In this document: in pieces, positions 1-10,153 of the stretch
Layout: every line of letters begins with the position of its first letter
Numbering within the stretch: position 1 is the stretch's first letter
Assembly: GCA_016713125.1 (NCBI GenBank)
Contig: JADJPT010000012.1
Span: 1 to 64,000, forward strand
Length of the DNA stretch: 64,000 nt
DNA from: Betaproteobacteria bacterium
Lineage (GTDB): Bacteria > Pseudomonadota > Gammaproteobacteria > Burkholderiales > SG8-39
Direction: 5' to 3'
Notes under the pieces: generated by a model
What the model was told of the DNA's origin: nothing
The model's input: only the letters and a program-made list of their open reading frames with translations
The model's database searches: none
Position numbers and translations under genes: made by a program

Positions 1-929
1 GCGCTTTTCCTGCAGCTCGAGCGCGAAGGACACGTTGGCCGCCAGTTCGCGCAGCAGGCGCACCTCCTCTTGATCGAAAAAGCCGGCATCCGCGGCGTGC
101 AATCCCAGCACGCCGACCGCACGCTCCTCGACCAGCAGCGGGAAGCTGCCGACGGCGCCGACCCCGCTGGCGAGGAAGCGCTCGCGGTGCCGCACCTCGG
201 GATCCGATCGCACGTCGTTCCACAGCTCCGGCGCGCCCCGGCGCAGCGAGCGGCCGATGATGCCGCTGCCGGCGGCTTCGTCCTGGCGCGCCGAGGCGAG
301 CACCGCACCCGCGGCGCGCGAGATGTCGCCGGTGCCGTGGCAGCCGCGCACGACGACGTCCCCGGACGCCTCGTCCAGCATGCTCATGTGCGCGCCGCCG
401 AATCCGCCGCTGCGCACGGCGATGCGGCAGACGTCCTCGGCCAGACCGTCGAGGTCGCGCATGCGCACCAGCGCCAGGTTGATTCCGCTGGTGAAATCGC
501 GCATGCGCGAGAGCCGTTCGATGCGCGCGGCCTGCCTGCGCAGGGCCTCCCGCTCGGCCCGCTCCTGCACCGCGCGCTCGACCGCTGCGGGCAGGCGCAT
601 CAGGTTGGACTTGAGCACGTAGTCGGTGGCGCCGTTCTTCAGCGCGCGGATCGCGTACTCCTCGCCGATGGTCCCCGACACGAAGATGAAGGGCGTCTCG
701 GGCTCAGCTCGCGTGCCAGCGCGAGGGCCGACATGCCGTCGAAGCCCGGCATGGAGAAGTCGGACAGGATCAGGTCGGGCAGGAACTCGACCAGCGCCAG
801 GCGGAACGCAGCCTCCTGGTCGGCGATGCGGCTCTCGACGCGCAGGCCGGCGCGCCGCAGCTCGCGCGTGGCGAGTTCGGCGTCGGTGGGAACGTCCTCG
901 ACGAGCAGGACGCGGACGGTGCGGTCCAT
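1..929 (-). CDS. Receiver-GAF signalling protein, partial and frameshifted
   Basis: An N-terminal receiver domain carries the acidic pair E11/D12 and the probable phospho-acceptor D57 (in LILSDFSMPG). It is followed by the typical receiver end with GATDYVLK and then a GAF domain that fills the rest of the visible protein, about 310 residues. The gene continues beyond the left edge, so any output domain is unseen. The frame breaks near 699: restoring one C on the plus strand joins ELSPETPFIFVSG. It starts 4 bases after the stop of the CheY-like gene and is probably the third gene of that two-component operon. Proteins of this build usually act as cytoplasmic receivers of a phosphoryl group. 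The fusion partner and output cannot be named from this window. Confidence 0.8.
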
Positions 930-933
930 GCGC

Positions 934-1395
934 TCAGCCCCCCCCGGCGTCGCGGTCCGGCACGCGGTTCAGCTGCATCCAGAACAGGCCGATGCCGAGC
1001 ACCGTGTCGCGAAACACCGCGGATTCCACCGGCTTCACGACATAGCCGTTGACGCCCAGCGCGTAGCTTTCGACGATGTCGCGCTCGTCATCGGAGGAAG
1101 TCATCATGACCACCGGGATGGCGCTGGTGCGCGGGTTCGCCTTCAGGTGCCTGAGAACTTCGATGCCACCCACCCTCGGCATGTGCAGATCGAGCAGGAT
1201 CAGCCGCGGCACGTGGCGCGCGTCGCGTTGCGCATAGGCGCCGGCGCAGAAGGTGTAGTCCAGCGCCTCCGCGCCGTCGCGCACCCAGTGCACGCAGTCG
1301 GTCAACAACGCCTTGCGCAGCGCGCGCAGCGTGATCTCCGCATCGGAGGGCGTGTCCTCGACCAGCAGGATTTCGGACCGGTCCAGCTCACCCAT
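934..1395 (-). CDS. Single-domain response regulator, Rcp1/CheY-like
   Basis: This 153-residue protein is one receiver domain with no output domain. It has the acidic pair E13/D14, the phospho-acceptor D69 (in LILLDLHMPR), the switch residue T99 and the invariant lysine K121. The long loop before D69 and the VVKPVES end are typical of Rcp1-type receivers that pair with PAS or phytochrome-type kinases. The ATG at 1395 lies 5-6 bases after a GGAGG-containing ribosome site and overlaps the stop of the upstream histidine kinase, so the two genes are probably translationally coupled. The likely role is a phosphoryl shuttle between the kinase at 1388-3188 and another protein. Confidence 0.9.
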   Translation of the reverse strand: MGELDRSEILLVEDTPSDAEITLRALRKALLTDCVHWVRDGAEALDYTFCAGAYAQRDARHVPRLILLDLHMPRVGGIEVLRHLKANPRTSAIPVVMMTSSDDERDIVESYALGVNGYVVKPVESAVFRDTVLGIGLFWMQLNRVPDRDAGGG

Positions 1396-3188
1396 TTCCC
1401 TTGCCTCCGTCAGGAAGTGAAAAGTAGAACGTGGCGCCGCGCTCCAGGGCACCCTCCGCCCAGACCCGGCCGCCGTGGCGCATCACCACGCGACGCACGA
1501 TCGCCAGCCCGACCCCGGTGCCCGGGAACTCCGCCTCGCCGTGCAGGCGCTGGAACACGCCGAACAGCTTCTCGACGTAGCGGGGATCGAAGCCCACGCC
1601 GTTGTCGCGCACCCAGTAGACATGCTCGCCGGCCTCGCTGTGCGAACCGACCTCGACCAGCGGCGCCTCGCGTCGCCCGGCGTACTTGAAGGCGTTGGAC
1701 AGCAGGTTCACCCAGACCTGGCGCAGCAGCGCGGGATCGCCGTACGCGTCAGGCAGCCGGCCCGGTTCGAAGCGCGCATGCGGTGCCGCGGCCTTGAGCT
1801 CCGCCGCCACGCCGCCGGCCAGCGCCTGCATGTCGACCCGGACCGGATTCAGCGCCTTGCGGCTGAACTTGGAGAACGCCAGCAGGTCCTCGATCAGTTG
1901 CGTCATCTTGCGCGCGCCGTCGCGCACCACGCCGAGCAGGCGGCGGCCCTCGTCGTCGAGCCTCTCGCCGTAGTCCTCCTCCAGCATTCTCGAGAAGCCG
2001 TCGATCGCGCGCAGCGGCGCGCGCAGGTCGTGCGACACCGAGTAGCTGAAGCTCTCCAGCTCCTCGTTCACCTCCTTCAACCTGTCCACCGACTCCTCCA
2101 GCCTGGCGTTCAGTTCCAGGATGGCCTGCTCAACGCGCTTGCGCTCGCTGATGTCGTTGACCGTCGAACGGCTGACCAGGTAGTTGCTGTCCTGATCGCG
2201 GATCGTGGTGGCGTTCAGGGAGGCGTGAAAGCTGCTGCCGTCCTTGCGCCTGTACTCGAACTCGATGTCCTGCAGCCAGCCCTGGCGCTTGAACATCGGG
2301 AAGGCGGTGGCGCGAAAGTAGGCGGCGCTCTCCTCAGTCATGATGTCAGGGTGCCGCAGCTTGCCGACCACCTCCTCGCGCGCGTAGCCCAGCCAGGCCA
2401 GCCAGGTGTCGTTGATGCGCACGAAGCGTCCCTCGGCGTCGACCGAGTGGTAGCCGCACGGGGCGTTGTTGTAGAGGTCCTCGAGTTCGTCGACGGCGCG
2501 TTGCGCGGCGGTCTGCGCTTCGGCGCGCCGGCGGATTCGCGCAGGATCAGCAGGAAGGCCGCCGCCAGCATGCTCAGGCTGAGCAGCGAGCCGAACACGA
2601 TGGCGAGCTTGGTCAGATGCGCGCCCTCGGACGACACGCGCTTGCGTTCCTCGAGCAGGTCGCTCTCTTCGCGCAGCATCTCGCGCAGCGCGTCGGCGAC
2701 GGCGTCGACCGAGGGTGTGGCCTGCCCGAGGCGGCCGAGGATGGCACCGGGACGCTCCAGATCGCCCTCGCGCTTGGCCTGCAGCGAGGAGCGCAGTTCG
2801 GCCAGATCTTCCAGCACCAGCGCCGACACGCGATCCACGCGCAGCTGCTGCGCGGGATTGTCGACCACCAGCGCACGCAGGCGCGCCAGGCGCATGGGCA
2901 GGTCATCCGCCACGCGTTCGAACTCCGACAGCGCGGCCGGCCGCCCGGCGGCGAGGAAGATCCGCCATTGGGCATGGGCGCGCGCGTGCTCGACCCGCAC
3001 GGTCTCGACCTGATACTGGACTTCGTGGGTGCGCGCCACCTGGCGCGCGAATCGGCCTCGAATTCGAGGATGCTGCGATAGGCCGCAATGCCGGTCAGGA
3101 TCAACAGCAGGAATGCCGCGATCACCCCGCCATACAGCAGACCCCGTTCCGGAGAGGACGGCCCTGCCTGCGCGCAACACCCCCTCAA
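1388..3188 (-). CDS. CHASE3-type sensor histidine kinase with PAS domain (two frameshifts)
   Basis: Read across two breaks, the product has a membrane segment (IAAFLLLILTGIAAY), a helical periplasmic region of CHASE3 type, and a second membrane segment (IVFGSLLSLSMLAAAFLLIL). A PAS domain follows (APCGYHSVDAEGRFVRIND), then HisKA with the phospho-histidine in SYSVSHDLRAPLRAI, and an ATPase domain with the N box (NLLSNAFKYAG), G1 (DNGVGFD) and G2 (GTGVGLAIV). The breaks are near 3042 (one base missing in a G run on the plus strand) and near 2535 (one T missing). The start is a TTG at 3188; a GTG at 3204 in another frame is the alternative. The ligand is unknown. The two downstream receiver genes are the likely partners. 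Confidence 0.82.
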
Positions 3189-3335
3189 TCGCGATCCCCG
3201 ACACGCAATACCCCGCGGAACAATTCGATGCCTGTCGCGGCGGAGAGCAGCGCCGCCAGCGAACCCCGGATCAACATAATCGAATTGCGTATGCCGGTCT
3301 GTAGGGAAACCTTGATCCGGCCTCGAACCTGCGGG

Positions 3336-3980
3336 TTATTCCAGGCCGGTGATCCCGTGCCTGATCGCGAACTTCACCAGCGCCGGGAGGTCCTCGACGC
3401 CCAGCTTGTGCATGAAGCGGCTGCGGTAAGTGTCCACGCTCTTGGGCGACAGTCCCAGCTGCTCGGCGATCTGCGCGCTGGTGCGACCTTCGACGACCTG
3501 GCGCAGCACCTCGCGCTCGCGTGTGCTGAGCAGGCCGAGCGGATCGGCGGCGCTGCGTTCGCTTATGAAATCGTCCAGCGCCGCGCTTTCCACGCCACGG
3601 CTGAAGTACGGGCGCCGCGCGTGCAGCGCCCGCACCGCGCCGACCACCTCGCTGCCGGCGGACTCCTTGAGCACGTAGCCGCGCGCCCCGGCGCGGCGCG
3701 CCTGGTACACGTACTCAGGGCTGGCGTGCATGGACAGCATCAGGATCTGCGTCTCGGCGCAGGCGTCGTGGATCAGCCGCGCGGTCTCGATGCCGTTCAT
3801 GCCCGCCATGGCGACGTCGATGATGGCGACATCCGGCTGAGCCTCGGTCGCATAGGCCAGCGCCGAGGCGCCATCGCCGAAGCTGCCCAGCACGCGCATG
3901 TCCGGCTGCGCGGTCAACAGCGAGGCCACGCCATCGCGCACCACGGCGTGATCGTCGACCAGGATCAGGCCGATGTTCAT
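3336..3980 (-). CDS. NarL/FixJ-family response regulator
   Basis: This 214-residue protein has a receiver domain (D9, D10, phospho-acceptor D55, S83, K105), a short linker and a LuxR-type helix-turn-helix from about residue 150 to 205 (LSTREREVLRQVVEGRTS, then QLGLSPKSVDTYRSR). Such proteins bind DNA as dimers after phosphorylation. The start overlaps the stop of the preceding HisKA_3 kinase by ATGA, so the pair is translationally coupled and the kinase is almost certainly the cognate partner. Target genes cannot be deduced. No terminator is evident in the 147 bases downstream, before the TTG start of the CHASE3 kinase gene, where I see no clear motif. Confidence 0.93.
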   Translation of the reverse strand: MNIGLILVDDHAVVRDGVASLLTAQPDMRVLGSFGDGASALAYATEAQPDVAIIDVAMAGMNGIETARLIHDACAETQILMLSMHASPEYVYQARRAGARGYVLKESAGSEVVGAVRALHARRPYFSRGVESAALDDFISERSAADPLGLLSTREREVLRQVVEGRTSAQIAEQLGLSPKSVDTYRSRFMHKLGVEDLPALVKFAIRHGITGLE

Positions 3981-5835
3981 GACGGCTGCGCCTCGCTCCG
4001 CAGCGGCACCCGTGCGGTCACGCAGGTGCCCTGCGCCGAGGATTCGATGCTCAGCGAGCCGCCCACGGCCTCCATGCGCTCGCGCATGGCCGGCAGGCCC
4101 CAGCCGCCGCGCCAGATCTCGCCGGACTGCGGCCGCTCGGCGATGCCGGCACCGTCATCGGTGACCGTCACGCGGATGCATGCCGAGTCGCACGACACCT
4201 CGATGCCGGCGCTCTGCGCCCCGCCGTGCTTGGCGGCGTTGGTGAGCGCCTCCTGCACCACGCGGAACAGCGCCAGCTCGACCTCGCGCGCCGGGCGCTT
4301 CGCCGGTTCGCCCCGACCCAGCCGGATGCGCAGGCCGGTGCGCGCCTCGAACGCCTGCGCGTACCAGCGCAGCGCGGGCACCAGGCCGTAGTCGTCCAGC
4401 ACCGGCGGATGCATGTCGACCATCACCTCGCGCACCATCGAGATGGTGCTCTCGACCAGCGGCCCCATCTGCGTCAGGCGTTCGGCGGCCTGCGGCGCGA
4501 TCGCCTCGGGCAGATGGCCGCGCACAAACTCGACGCCCAGGCCGAGGATGGTCAGATTCTGGCCGATCAGGTCGTGCAGCAGCGCCGCCAGACGCCGCTG
4601 CTCGGTTCGATCATGCGCCCGCAGCAGCCGGTACTGCAACTGGCGATTGCGCTCGGCGAAATGGCGCAGCGTCTCCTGCACCTGCATCCGGTCGGTGATG
4701 TCCAGTCCGACACCCGCCACGCCGACTCTGCCGTCCGCGTCGCGGAACGGGAACTTCACCACCAGCCAGTGGCTCAGGTTGCCGTCCGGGTCGGTCGAAC
4801 TCTGCACGGCCTGCAGGGCCTGCCGGCTGGACTGCACCTCGAGATCCCTGGCGCGCCGCTCCGCGGCGGCCTCGGCCGGCCAGGGTTCGAAATCGTCGCG
4901 GCCGAGGAACTCCTCGCTGGACCGGCCCAGCGCCTTCTGGCAGTTCTCGCTCAGGTAGGTGTAGCGCAGCTGCGCGTCCTTGATCCAGGCCACGCCCGGC
5001 AGGTTCTCCATGAACAGCTGGAAACGGCTTTTCGCTGTCGCGCAGCGCGCGTTCCGTCGATCTGCGCGCGGTGAGGTCGCGCAGGATGATGTGCACCGCC
5101 TGGCGGCTCTCGTGGACAAACGGGGCGGCGATGGATTCGACCCAGACCAGGCGGCCATCCGCGCGTCGCAGGCACAACTCGACCGGCGGCAGCGCCTGGC
5201 GCGTGTGCTCCAGTTGCCGGGCGCGCTCCATGACCAGTTCACGGTACTCGGGCAGCACGAAATCGGTGAACTGGCGGCCGACCAGCTCGCCCTCGCTCTG
5301 CAAGCCCAGCAGGCCCAGGCTGGCCGGGTTGGCATAGACGAGCACCTTGTCGACGCGCACGCAGATCGCATCGGCGGACAGCTCGACCAGGTTGCGGTAG
5401 CGCTTCTCGCTCTCGCGCATCTCGCGTGCATGTTGCGCGAGCAGGGCCTCGAGACGCGCCGCGACCGGCCGGTGGTCGATGTCCGTGCAGGTGCCGAACC
5501 AGCGCACGATGTGCCCCCGTCGTCGCGCATCGAAGCGCCGCGGCCACGTGCCAGCGCCAGCTGCGGTCGCTGCCGCGCATCAGGCGATACTCGATCTGGT
5601 AGTCGTCGCCGCTGCCCAGGCAGGCGATCCAGGCCTGCATGCAGCGCTCCCTGTCCTCCGGGTGCACGATCTCCAGCCAGCCCCAGCCCACCAGTTCCTC
5701 GAGCGTGCGGCCGGAAGAGGCAATGGCGCGGCGGTTGAAGTAATCGAGGTGGCCGCCGGCACGCGTCGACCAGACCATGTGCGGGACGATCTCGGCCGCT
5801 TCGCGCGCGATATGCGAGATCCCGGCGTCGACCAC
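3977..5835 (-). CDS. Multi-PAS sensor kinase, HisKA_3/NarX type (frameshifted)
   Basis: After correction the protein holds three PAS/PAC units. The first contains MVWSTRAGGHLDYFNRR, the second YRNLVELSADAICVRVD, and the third RFQLFMENLPGVAWIKD. A HisKA_3 dimerisation region follows, with the phospho-histidine in RRLAALLHDLIGQNL, then an ATPase domain with VTDDGAGIAE and GWGLPAMRERMEAVGGS. There is no membrane segment, so it is cytosolic. Breaks lie near 5516 and 5531 (bases lost in a C run and beside it, plus strand) and near 5030 (one extra T). The GTG at 5835 is the best visible start but is uncertain. It lies 66 bases downstream of the deacetylase-like gene and overlaps its response regulator by ATGA. 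Confidence 0.82.
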
Positions 5836-5900
5836 GCCGATGCTCCCCGACCCGTTCAGTGCGCCTGCGCATCGCGACCGCCGCCCACGGTCGCCGGCCG

Positions 5901-6830
5901 CTAGCCGTTCAGTTCGGCCAGCACCCGCAGGTGCTGCACCACGCTGCGCGCGAGCGCCGAAAGGTCGTAGCCGCCCTCGAGGATGGAGACGATGCGTCCG
6001 CCGGCGTGCCGGTCGGCGACGTCCTTGACCTGCTCGGTGACCCAGGCGTAGTCCTCGTCCTTGAACGCCAGCGAGGCCATGTCGTCCTCGATATGCGCGT
6101 CGAAGCCCGCCGAGAACAGCACCAGCTGCGGCGCGAACGCCTCGAGCGCGGGCAGCCAGTCGCGCGTCACGGCCTCGCGGAACTGCCGGCTGCCGGCGCC
6201 GGCCGGCAGCGGCACGTTGACCATGTTCTCGGCCGGACGGTCGGTGCCGCTGTAGGGATAGAACGGATGCTGGAAGGTCGAGGCCATCAGCACGCGGCGG
6301 TCGCCCTCGAAGATGTCCTCGGTGCCGTTGCCGTGGTGCACGTCGAAATCGATGATGGCCACGCGCTCCAGGCCGTGCACGTGGATGGCGTGGCGCGCGG
6401 CGATCGCCACGTTGTTAAAGATGCAGAAACCCATGGAGCGCGCGCGCGTGGCGTGGTGGCCGGGCGGACGCACGCTGGCGAAGGCCGAGGCCACCTCGCC
6501 CTTCATGACCAGGTCGGTGGCCAGCACCGCGGCGCCGGCGGCCAGCAGCGCGGCGCGCAGGGTGTGCGGGTTCATGGCCGTGTCCGGATCGAGGTGCACG
6601 GTGCCCGATTCCGGTGCGGTGTCGCGGATCAGGCGCACGTAATCGGCCGGGTGCACGCGCTCCAGCTGCTCGGCGGTCGCCTCGTCCGCCTCGTAGCGCG
6701 GCAGGTACTGGCCCAGGCCGGAGGAGATCAGCTGGTCCTCGATGGCGGTGAGGCGCGCCGGGCATTCCGGGTGGTAGGTGCCCATGTCGTGCTTCAGGCA
6801 GTCGGCGTGGGTGATGAAGGCTGTGGTCAT
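5901..6830 (-). CDS. Histone-deacetylase-family hydrolase (class II type)
   Basis: This 309-residue protein has all hallmarks of the arginase/deacetylase fold: the active-site histidines H125/H126 in RPPGHHATRARSMGFC, the zinc ligands D163 and H165 in DFDVHHGNG, D244 in FSAGFDAH, and the catalytic tyrosine Y288 in EGGYD. Bacterial relatives deacetylate acetylpolyamines, acetyl-lysine or other amides. The substrate cannot be told from sequence. The gene starts with ATG at 6830, diverges from the MoxR gene across 108 bases, and lies upstream of a NarL-type kinase/regulator pair in the same direction, so the three may be co-transcribed. Confidence 0.93.
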   Translation of the reverse strand: MTTAFITHADCLKHDMGTYHPECPARLTAIEDQLISSGLGQYLPRYEADEATAEQLERVHPADYVRLIRDTAPESGTVHLDPDTAMNPHTLRAALLAAGAAVLATDLVMKGEVASAFASVRPPGHHATRARSMGFCIFNNVAIAARHAIHVHGLERVAIIDFDVHHGNGTEDIFEGDRRVLMASTFQHPFYPYSGTDRPAENMVNVPLPAGAGSRQFREAVTRDWLPALEAFAPQLVLFSAGFDAHIEDDMASLAFKDEDYAWVTEQVKDVADRHAGGRIVSILEGGYDLSALARSVVQHLRVLAELNG

Positions 6831-6938
6831 GTGCGAAAACTTTTCCTGGTGCGCGGGAACCGTGAAATCTTTTGCGAATCATAGCGTAAACCCGCCTCGC
6901 GCTAGCCGCTGCGCGCCCCCGCCCGGTAGAATGAGCCC

Positions 6939-7892
6939 ATGCTGATCAAAACCTCCCCGTTTCGCCCCGCGCAGGACGCCGCCGGCACCCCGGTGCAACG
7001 CGTGATCGACGCCGCCGGCGGCATCATCCTCGGCAAAGAGACACAGATCCGCCTGGCGCTGGCCTGCCTGCTGGCGCGCGGCCATCTGCTGATCGAGGAC
7101 CTGCCCGGCGTGGGCAAGACCACGCTCGCGCAGGTGGTGGCGCGCTGCCTGGGGCTGGAGTTCCACCGCATCCAGTTCACCAGCGACATGCTGCCGGCCG
7201 ACATCATCGGCGTCTCGGTCTACGAGCGCGACAAGGGTGTGTTCACCTTCCATCCGGGGCCGATCTTCTCGCAGGTGATCCTCGCCGACGAGGTCAACCG
7301 CGCCACGCCGAAGACGCAGAGCGCGCTGCTCGAGGCCATGGAGGAGCACCAGGTCACGGCCGAAGGCGAGACGCGCCGCCTGCCCGAGCCGTTCTTCGTG
7401 ATTGCCACGCAGAACCCCACCGAGCAGGTGGGCACCTTCCCGCTGCCCGAGTCGCAGCTGGACCGCTTCCTGATGCGCATCGAACTGGGCTACCCCGGTC
7501 GCGAGGCCGAGCGCGCGCTGCTCGCCGGCAGCGACCGGCGCACCATGCTGGCCGCGCTCGCCCCGGTGCTCGCGCCCACCGAACTGCTCGGCCTGCAGAA
7601 GCAGGTGGACGCCGTGCACGTGGCGCCCGCGCTGCTCGATTACGTGCAGGCCATCATCGAACACACGCGCCGCTCCTCGGACTACGTGGCCGGACTCTCG
7701 CCGCGTGCAGCCCTCGGCCTGGTGCATGCCGCGCGCGCCTGGGCGCTGATCGAGGGCCGCGACAAGGTGATCCCCGAAGACGTGCAGGCCGTGCTGCCCG
7801 GCGTGGCCGCGCACCGCCTGCGTCCGGCACACGATGCGCAGCGGCGCGTCGACGTCGGCGCGCAGTTGCTGGCCGCCGTGCCGATTCCCTGA
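6939..7892 (+). CDS. MoxR-family AAA+ ATPase
   Basis: This 317-residue protein has Walker A GVGK at 57-60, Walker B with D117/E118 in VILADEVNRA, sensor 1 in IATQNP, and the arginine-finger region in SQLDRFLMR. MoxR ATPases act as chaperones that mature enzyme complexes or link to stress and envelope functions. They are usually followed by a DUF58 protein with von Willebrand-type features. Here that partner is absent and the next gene, 70 bases on, is a membrane Ser/Thr kinase. The ATG at 6939 follows a TAGAAT-like element near 6927, a possible -10 that would leave a very short leader. Confidence 0.93.
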   Translation: MLIKTSPFRPAQDAAGTPVQRVIDAAGGIILGKETQIRLALACLLARGHLLIEDLPGVGKTTLAQVVARCLGLEFHRIQFTSDMLPADIIGVSVYERDKGVFTFHPGPIFSQVILADEVNRATPKTQSALLEAMEEHQVTAEGETRRLPEPFFVIATQNPTEQVGTFPLPESQLDRFLMRIELGYPGREAERALLAGSDRRTMLAALAPVLAPTELLGLQKQVDAVHVAPALLDYVQAIIEHTRRSSDYVAGLSPRAALGLVHAARAWALIEGRDKVIPEDVQAVLPGVAAHRLRPAHDAQRRVDVGAQLLAAVPIP

Positions 7893-7962
7893 GCGCGGCG
7901 CAACGGCTGGCGAACGCGGCGTGCACAGCGGCCCGGAGAACGCCGACAACGGCGGCACCCGC

Positions 7963-10057
7963 ATGCAAGTCACGCTGGAGCGCGAACACGACTCCCTGAA
8001 CCTCGGGCGCGAGCCGCGGCCGGCACCCGCCGGCGCCTCGCGCTTCGCAGCGCTCGGCACGCGCCGCGGACTGCTCACGCTGATGGGCATCGCCGCCGCG
8101 CTGATGCTCGCCATCGGCGCCTGGACCTACCGCACCGTCGAAGCCTCGCTGCGCGAACTGCGTTCCGACAGCATGCAGGGGCCTGCTCGACGCCCAGGTC
8201 AACGCCCTGCGCGTGTGGATCGGCGAGGAGATCGCCGATGCCGAGCGCATCGCGCGCGATCCCGCGGTGCGCGGCGCGGCGCTCGCGCTGGTGGCGCGCG
8301 GCGCGCTGGCCGGTTCCGCTCAGGCCTGCGACAGCATCGAGCGCACGCGCATGGACGCGGTGCTGCGTCCGCTGCTGGTCGACGAGGGCAGCGCCGGCTA
8401 CAACGTGATTTCGCCCGAAGGCCGGCTGCTCGCCACGCGCTACCCCGATTACTGCGGCCTGCAGGTGCACCCGGTGCACTTCCGTCCGCTGCTGGCCGAG
8501 GTGTATGCCGGCAAGTCGAAGTTCCTGCGCCCGCTGCGCGACACCGAGCGCGTCGCCTCGCCGCCCACCCTGCGCGAGGGCGGTCCGCTGGCCTGGCTGG
8601 AGACCCCGCTGCGCGACGCGGCCGGGCGCGTGACCGCGGTGCTGGGCATCGCCGAGCCTGCCGAGGCCGGCTTCACCGCCATCCTCGCCTCCGCCCGCCC
8701 GGGTCGCTCCGGCGAGGTGTACGCCTTCGATGCGCGCGGCTACATGCTCTCCGAGAGCCGCTTCCTGCCCACGCTGCAGCGACTGAACCTGGTGCCGGAG
8801 GGCGCGGGTGCGCTGCTCGCCGCGCAGGTGCGCGAACCGACCGCCGACGAAACCGGTACGCGCCCGCTCACGCGTCTGGCCGCCGCGGCGATCGCCAGCC
8901 GCGGCGCCGGCGACGCCGCCGCGCAACAGGGCGGCCTGCTCGACCCCTACCCGGGCTACCACGGGCCGGCGGTGGTCGGCGTCTGGCGCTGGCTGCCCGA
9001 ACTGGACGTGGGCGTGGCCTTCGAGATCGACGCCGAGGAGGCCCACGCGCCGCTGCGCTTCCTGAAGCTGGCCTACGCGGCGGTGCTCGCGGCGCTGGCG
9101 GTGGCGGTGCTGGCCGCGCTGGGCAGCGGCCTGTTCGCGGCCGAACTGCGGCGGCGCTTCGGCCTGGCGCCGCGCGCCGGCGCCTACGCCATCGAGCGCG
9201 AGATCGGCGCCGGCGGCATGGCCAATGTCTACCTCGCGCGGCACGCGCTGCTCAAGCGACCGACCGCGGTGAAGATCCTCAAGCCCGCGCGCGCCAGCGA
9301 CGAGATGATCGCGCGCTTCGAACGCGAGGTGCAGCTGGCCAGCCGGCTCTCTCACCCGAATCTGGTCGAGATCTACGACTACGGGCGCACGCGCGACGGG
9401 CGCTTCTACTACGCCATGGAGCACCTGGACGGCATCACGCTGGCGGCGCTGGTCGAGCAGGGCGGCGCGGTGCCGGTGGCGCGCATGGTGCACCTGCTGC
9501 GCCAGCTGTGCGCCGGGCTGGCGGCCGCGCACGCGCAGGGACTGGTGCACCGCGACGTCAAGCCGGAGAACATCATGGTGTGCCGGCGCGGCGGCGAATT
9601 CAACGTGGTGAAGATCCTCGACTTCGGCCTGGTCAAGAACATCGCCGATCCACACACGCGCGACCTGACGCGCTCGCTGCGCATCCTGGGCACGCCGCTG
9701 TACATGTCGCCCGAGCGCATACGCTCGCCGGGCGACGTCGACGCGCGCGCCGACATCTATTCGGTGGGGGCGCTGGCCTACTACCTGCTCACCGGCGAGA
9801 AGCTGTTCGCCGCCGAGGACGACCTGGCGTTGTCGCAACGCATCCTGAACGAGGAGGCGCCGCGCCCTTCGCTGCGTGCGCCGCACGCGGTGCCGGTCGA
9901 ACTCGACCTGCTGGTCACCGCCTGCCTGGAGAAGCGCCGCGAGGACCGCCCGCAGCGCGCCTCGGACCTGGTCGAGGCGCTCGACGCGCTGGCCGCCGAA
10001 CACCGCTGGACGCAGGCCGATGCCGCCGCCTGGTGGGGTGCACGGCCCGCGGCCTGA
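7963..10057 (+). CDS. Membrane Ser/Thr protein kinase with extracytoplasmic sensor (frameshifted)
   Basis: After correcting one extra G near 8180 the product is about 697 residues. It has a cytosolic tail, a membrane helix (LLTLMGIAAALMLAIGAWTY), and a roughly 280-residue extracytoplasmic region resembling a Cache-type sensor (GYNVISPEGRLLATRYPDYC). A second membrane helix lies near 9058-9140, followed by a Hanks-type kinase. The glycine loop is IGAGGMANVYLA, the ATP lysine is in TAVKIL, the catalytic loop is HRDVKPENIM, then LDFGLVK and MSPERI. All catalytic residues are present. It is the reverse of the PknB layout, where the sensor is C-terminal. The start is the ATG at 7963; a GTG at 7921 is possible. 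It probably forms a unit with the MoxR gene. Confidence 0.85.
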
Positions 10058-10116
10058 TTCGGGAATGTATCTTTACCGATACAGGAACTGCCGGGAAAGC
10101 GGCTCCAGGAGCGGAC

Positions 10117-10139
10117 TTCTCGAAACGAAAGTTCGAGAA
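10117..10139. terminator. Inverted repeat between convergent genes
   Basis: A perfect 8-base inverted repeat (TTCTCGAA, 7-base loop, TTCGAGAA) lies between the kinase stop at 10057 and the convergent transporter stop at 10154. No T tract follows on either strand, so this could be a Rho-assisted or bidirectional stop, or a protein-binding palindrome. A shorter hairpin (GTATC/GATAC) lies just upstream, near 10067-10082. Confidence 0.4.
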
Positions 10140-10153
10140 TCGATGTCCGGAGC

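Noticed and set aside
70..1689. Long plus-strand open frame of over 500 codons
   Set aside because: It lies opposite the two-component genes, is rich in His, Arg, Gln and Ala without recognisable domains, and is typical antisense shadow in GC-rich DNA.
1475..3013. Long plus-strand open frame opposite the CHASE3 kinase
   Set aside because: It has no domain signature; the minus-strand kinase explains the region completely once two indels are fixed.
8075..10003. 642-codon minus-strand frame
   Set aside because: It is antisense to the sensor Ser/Thr kinase, which has full catalytic motifs. The opposite frame is His/Gln/Arg-rich filler.
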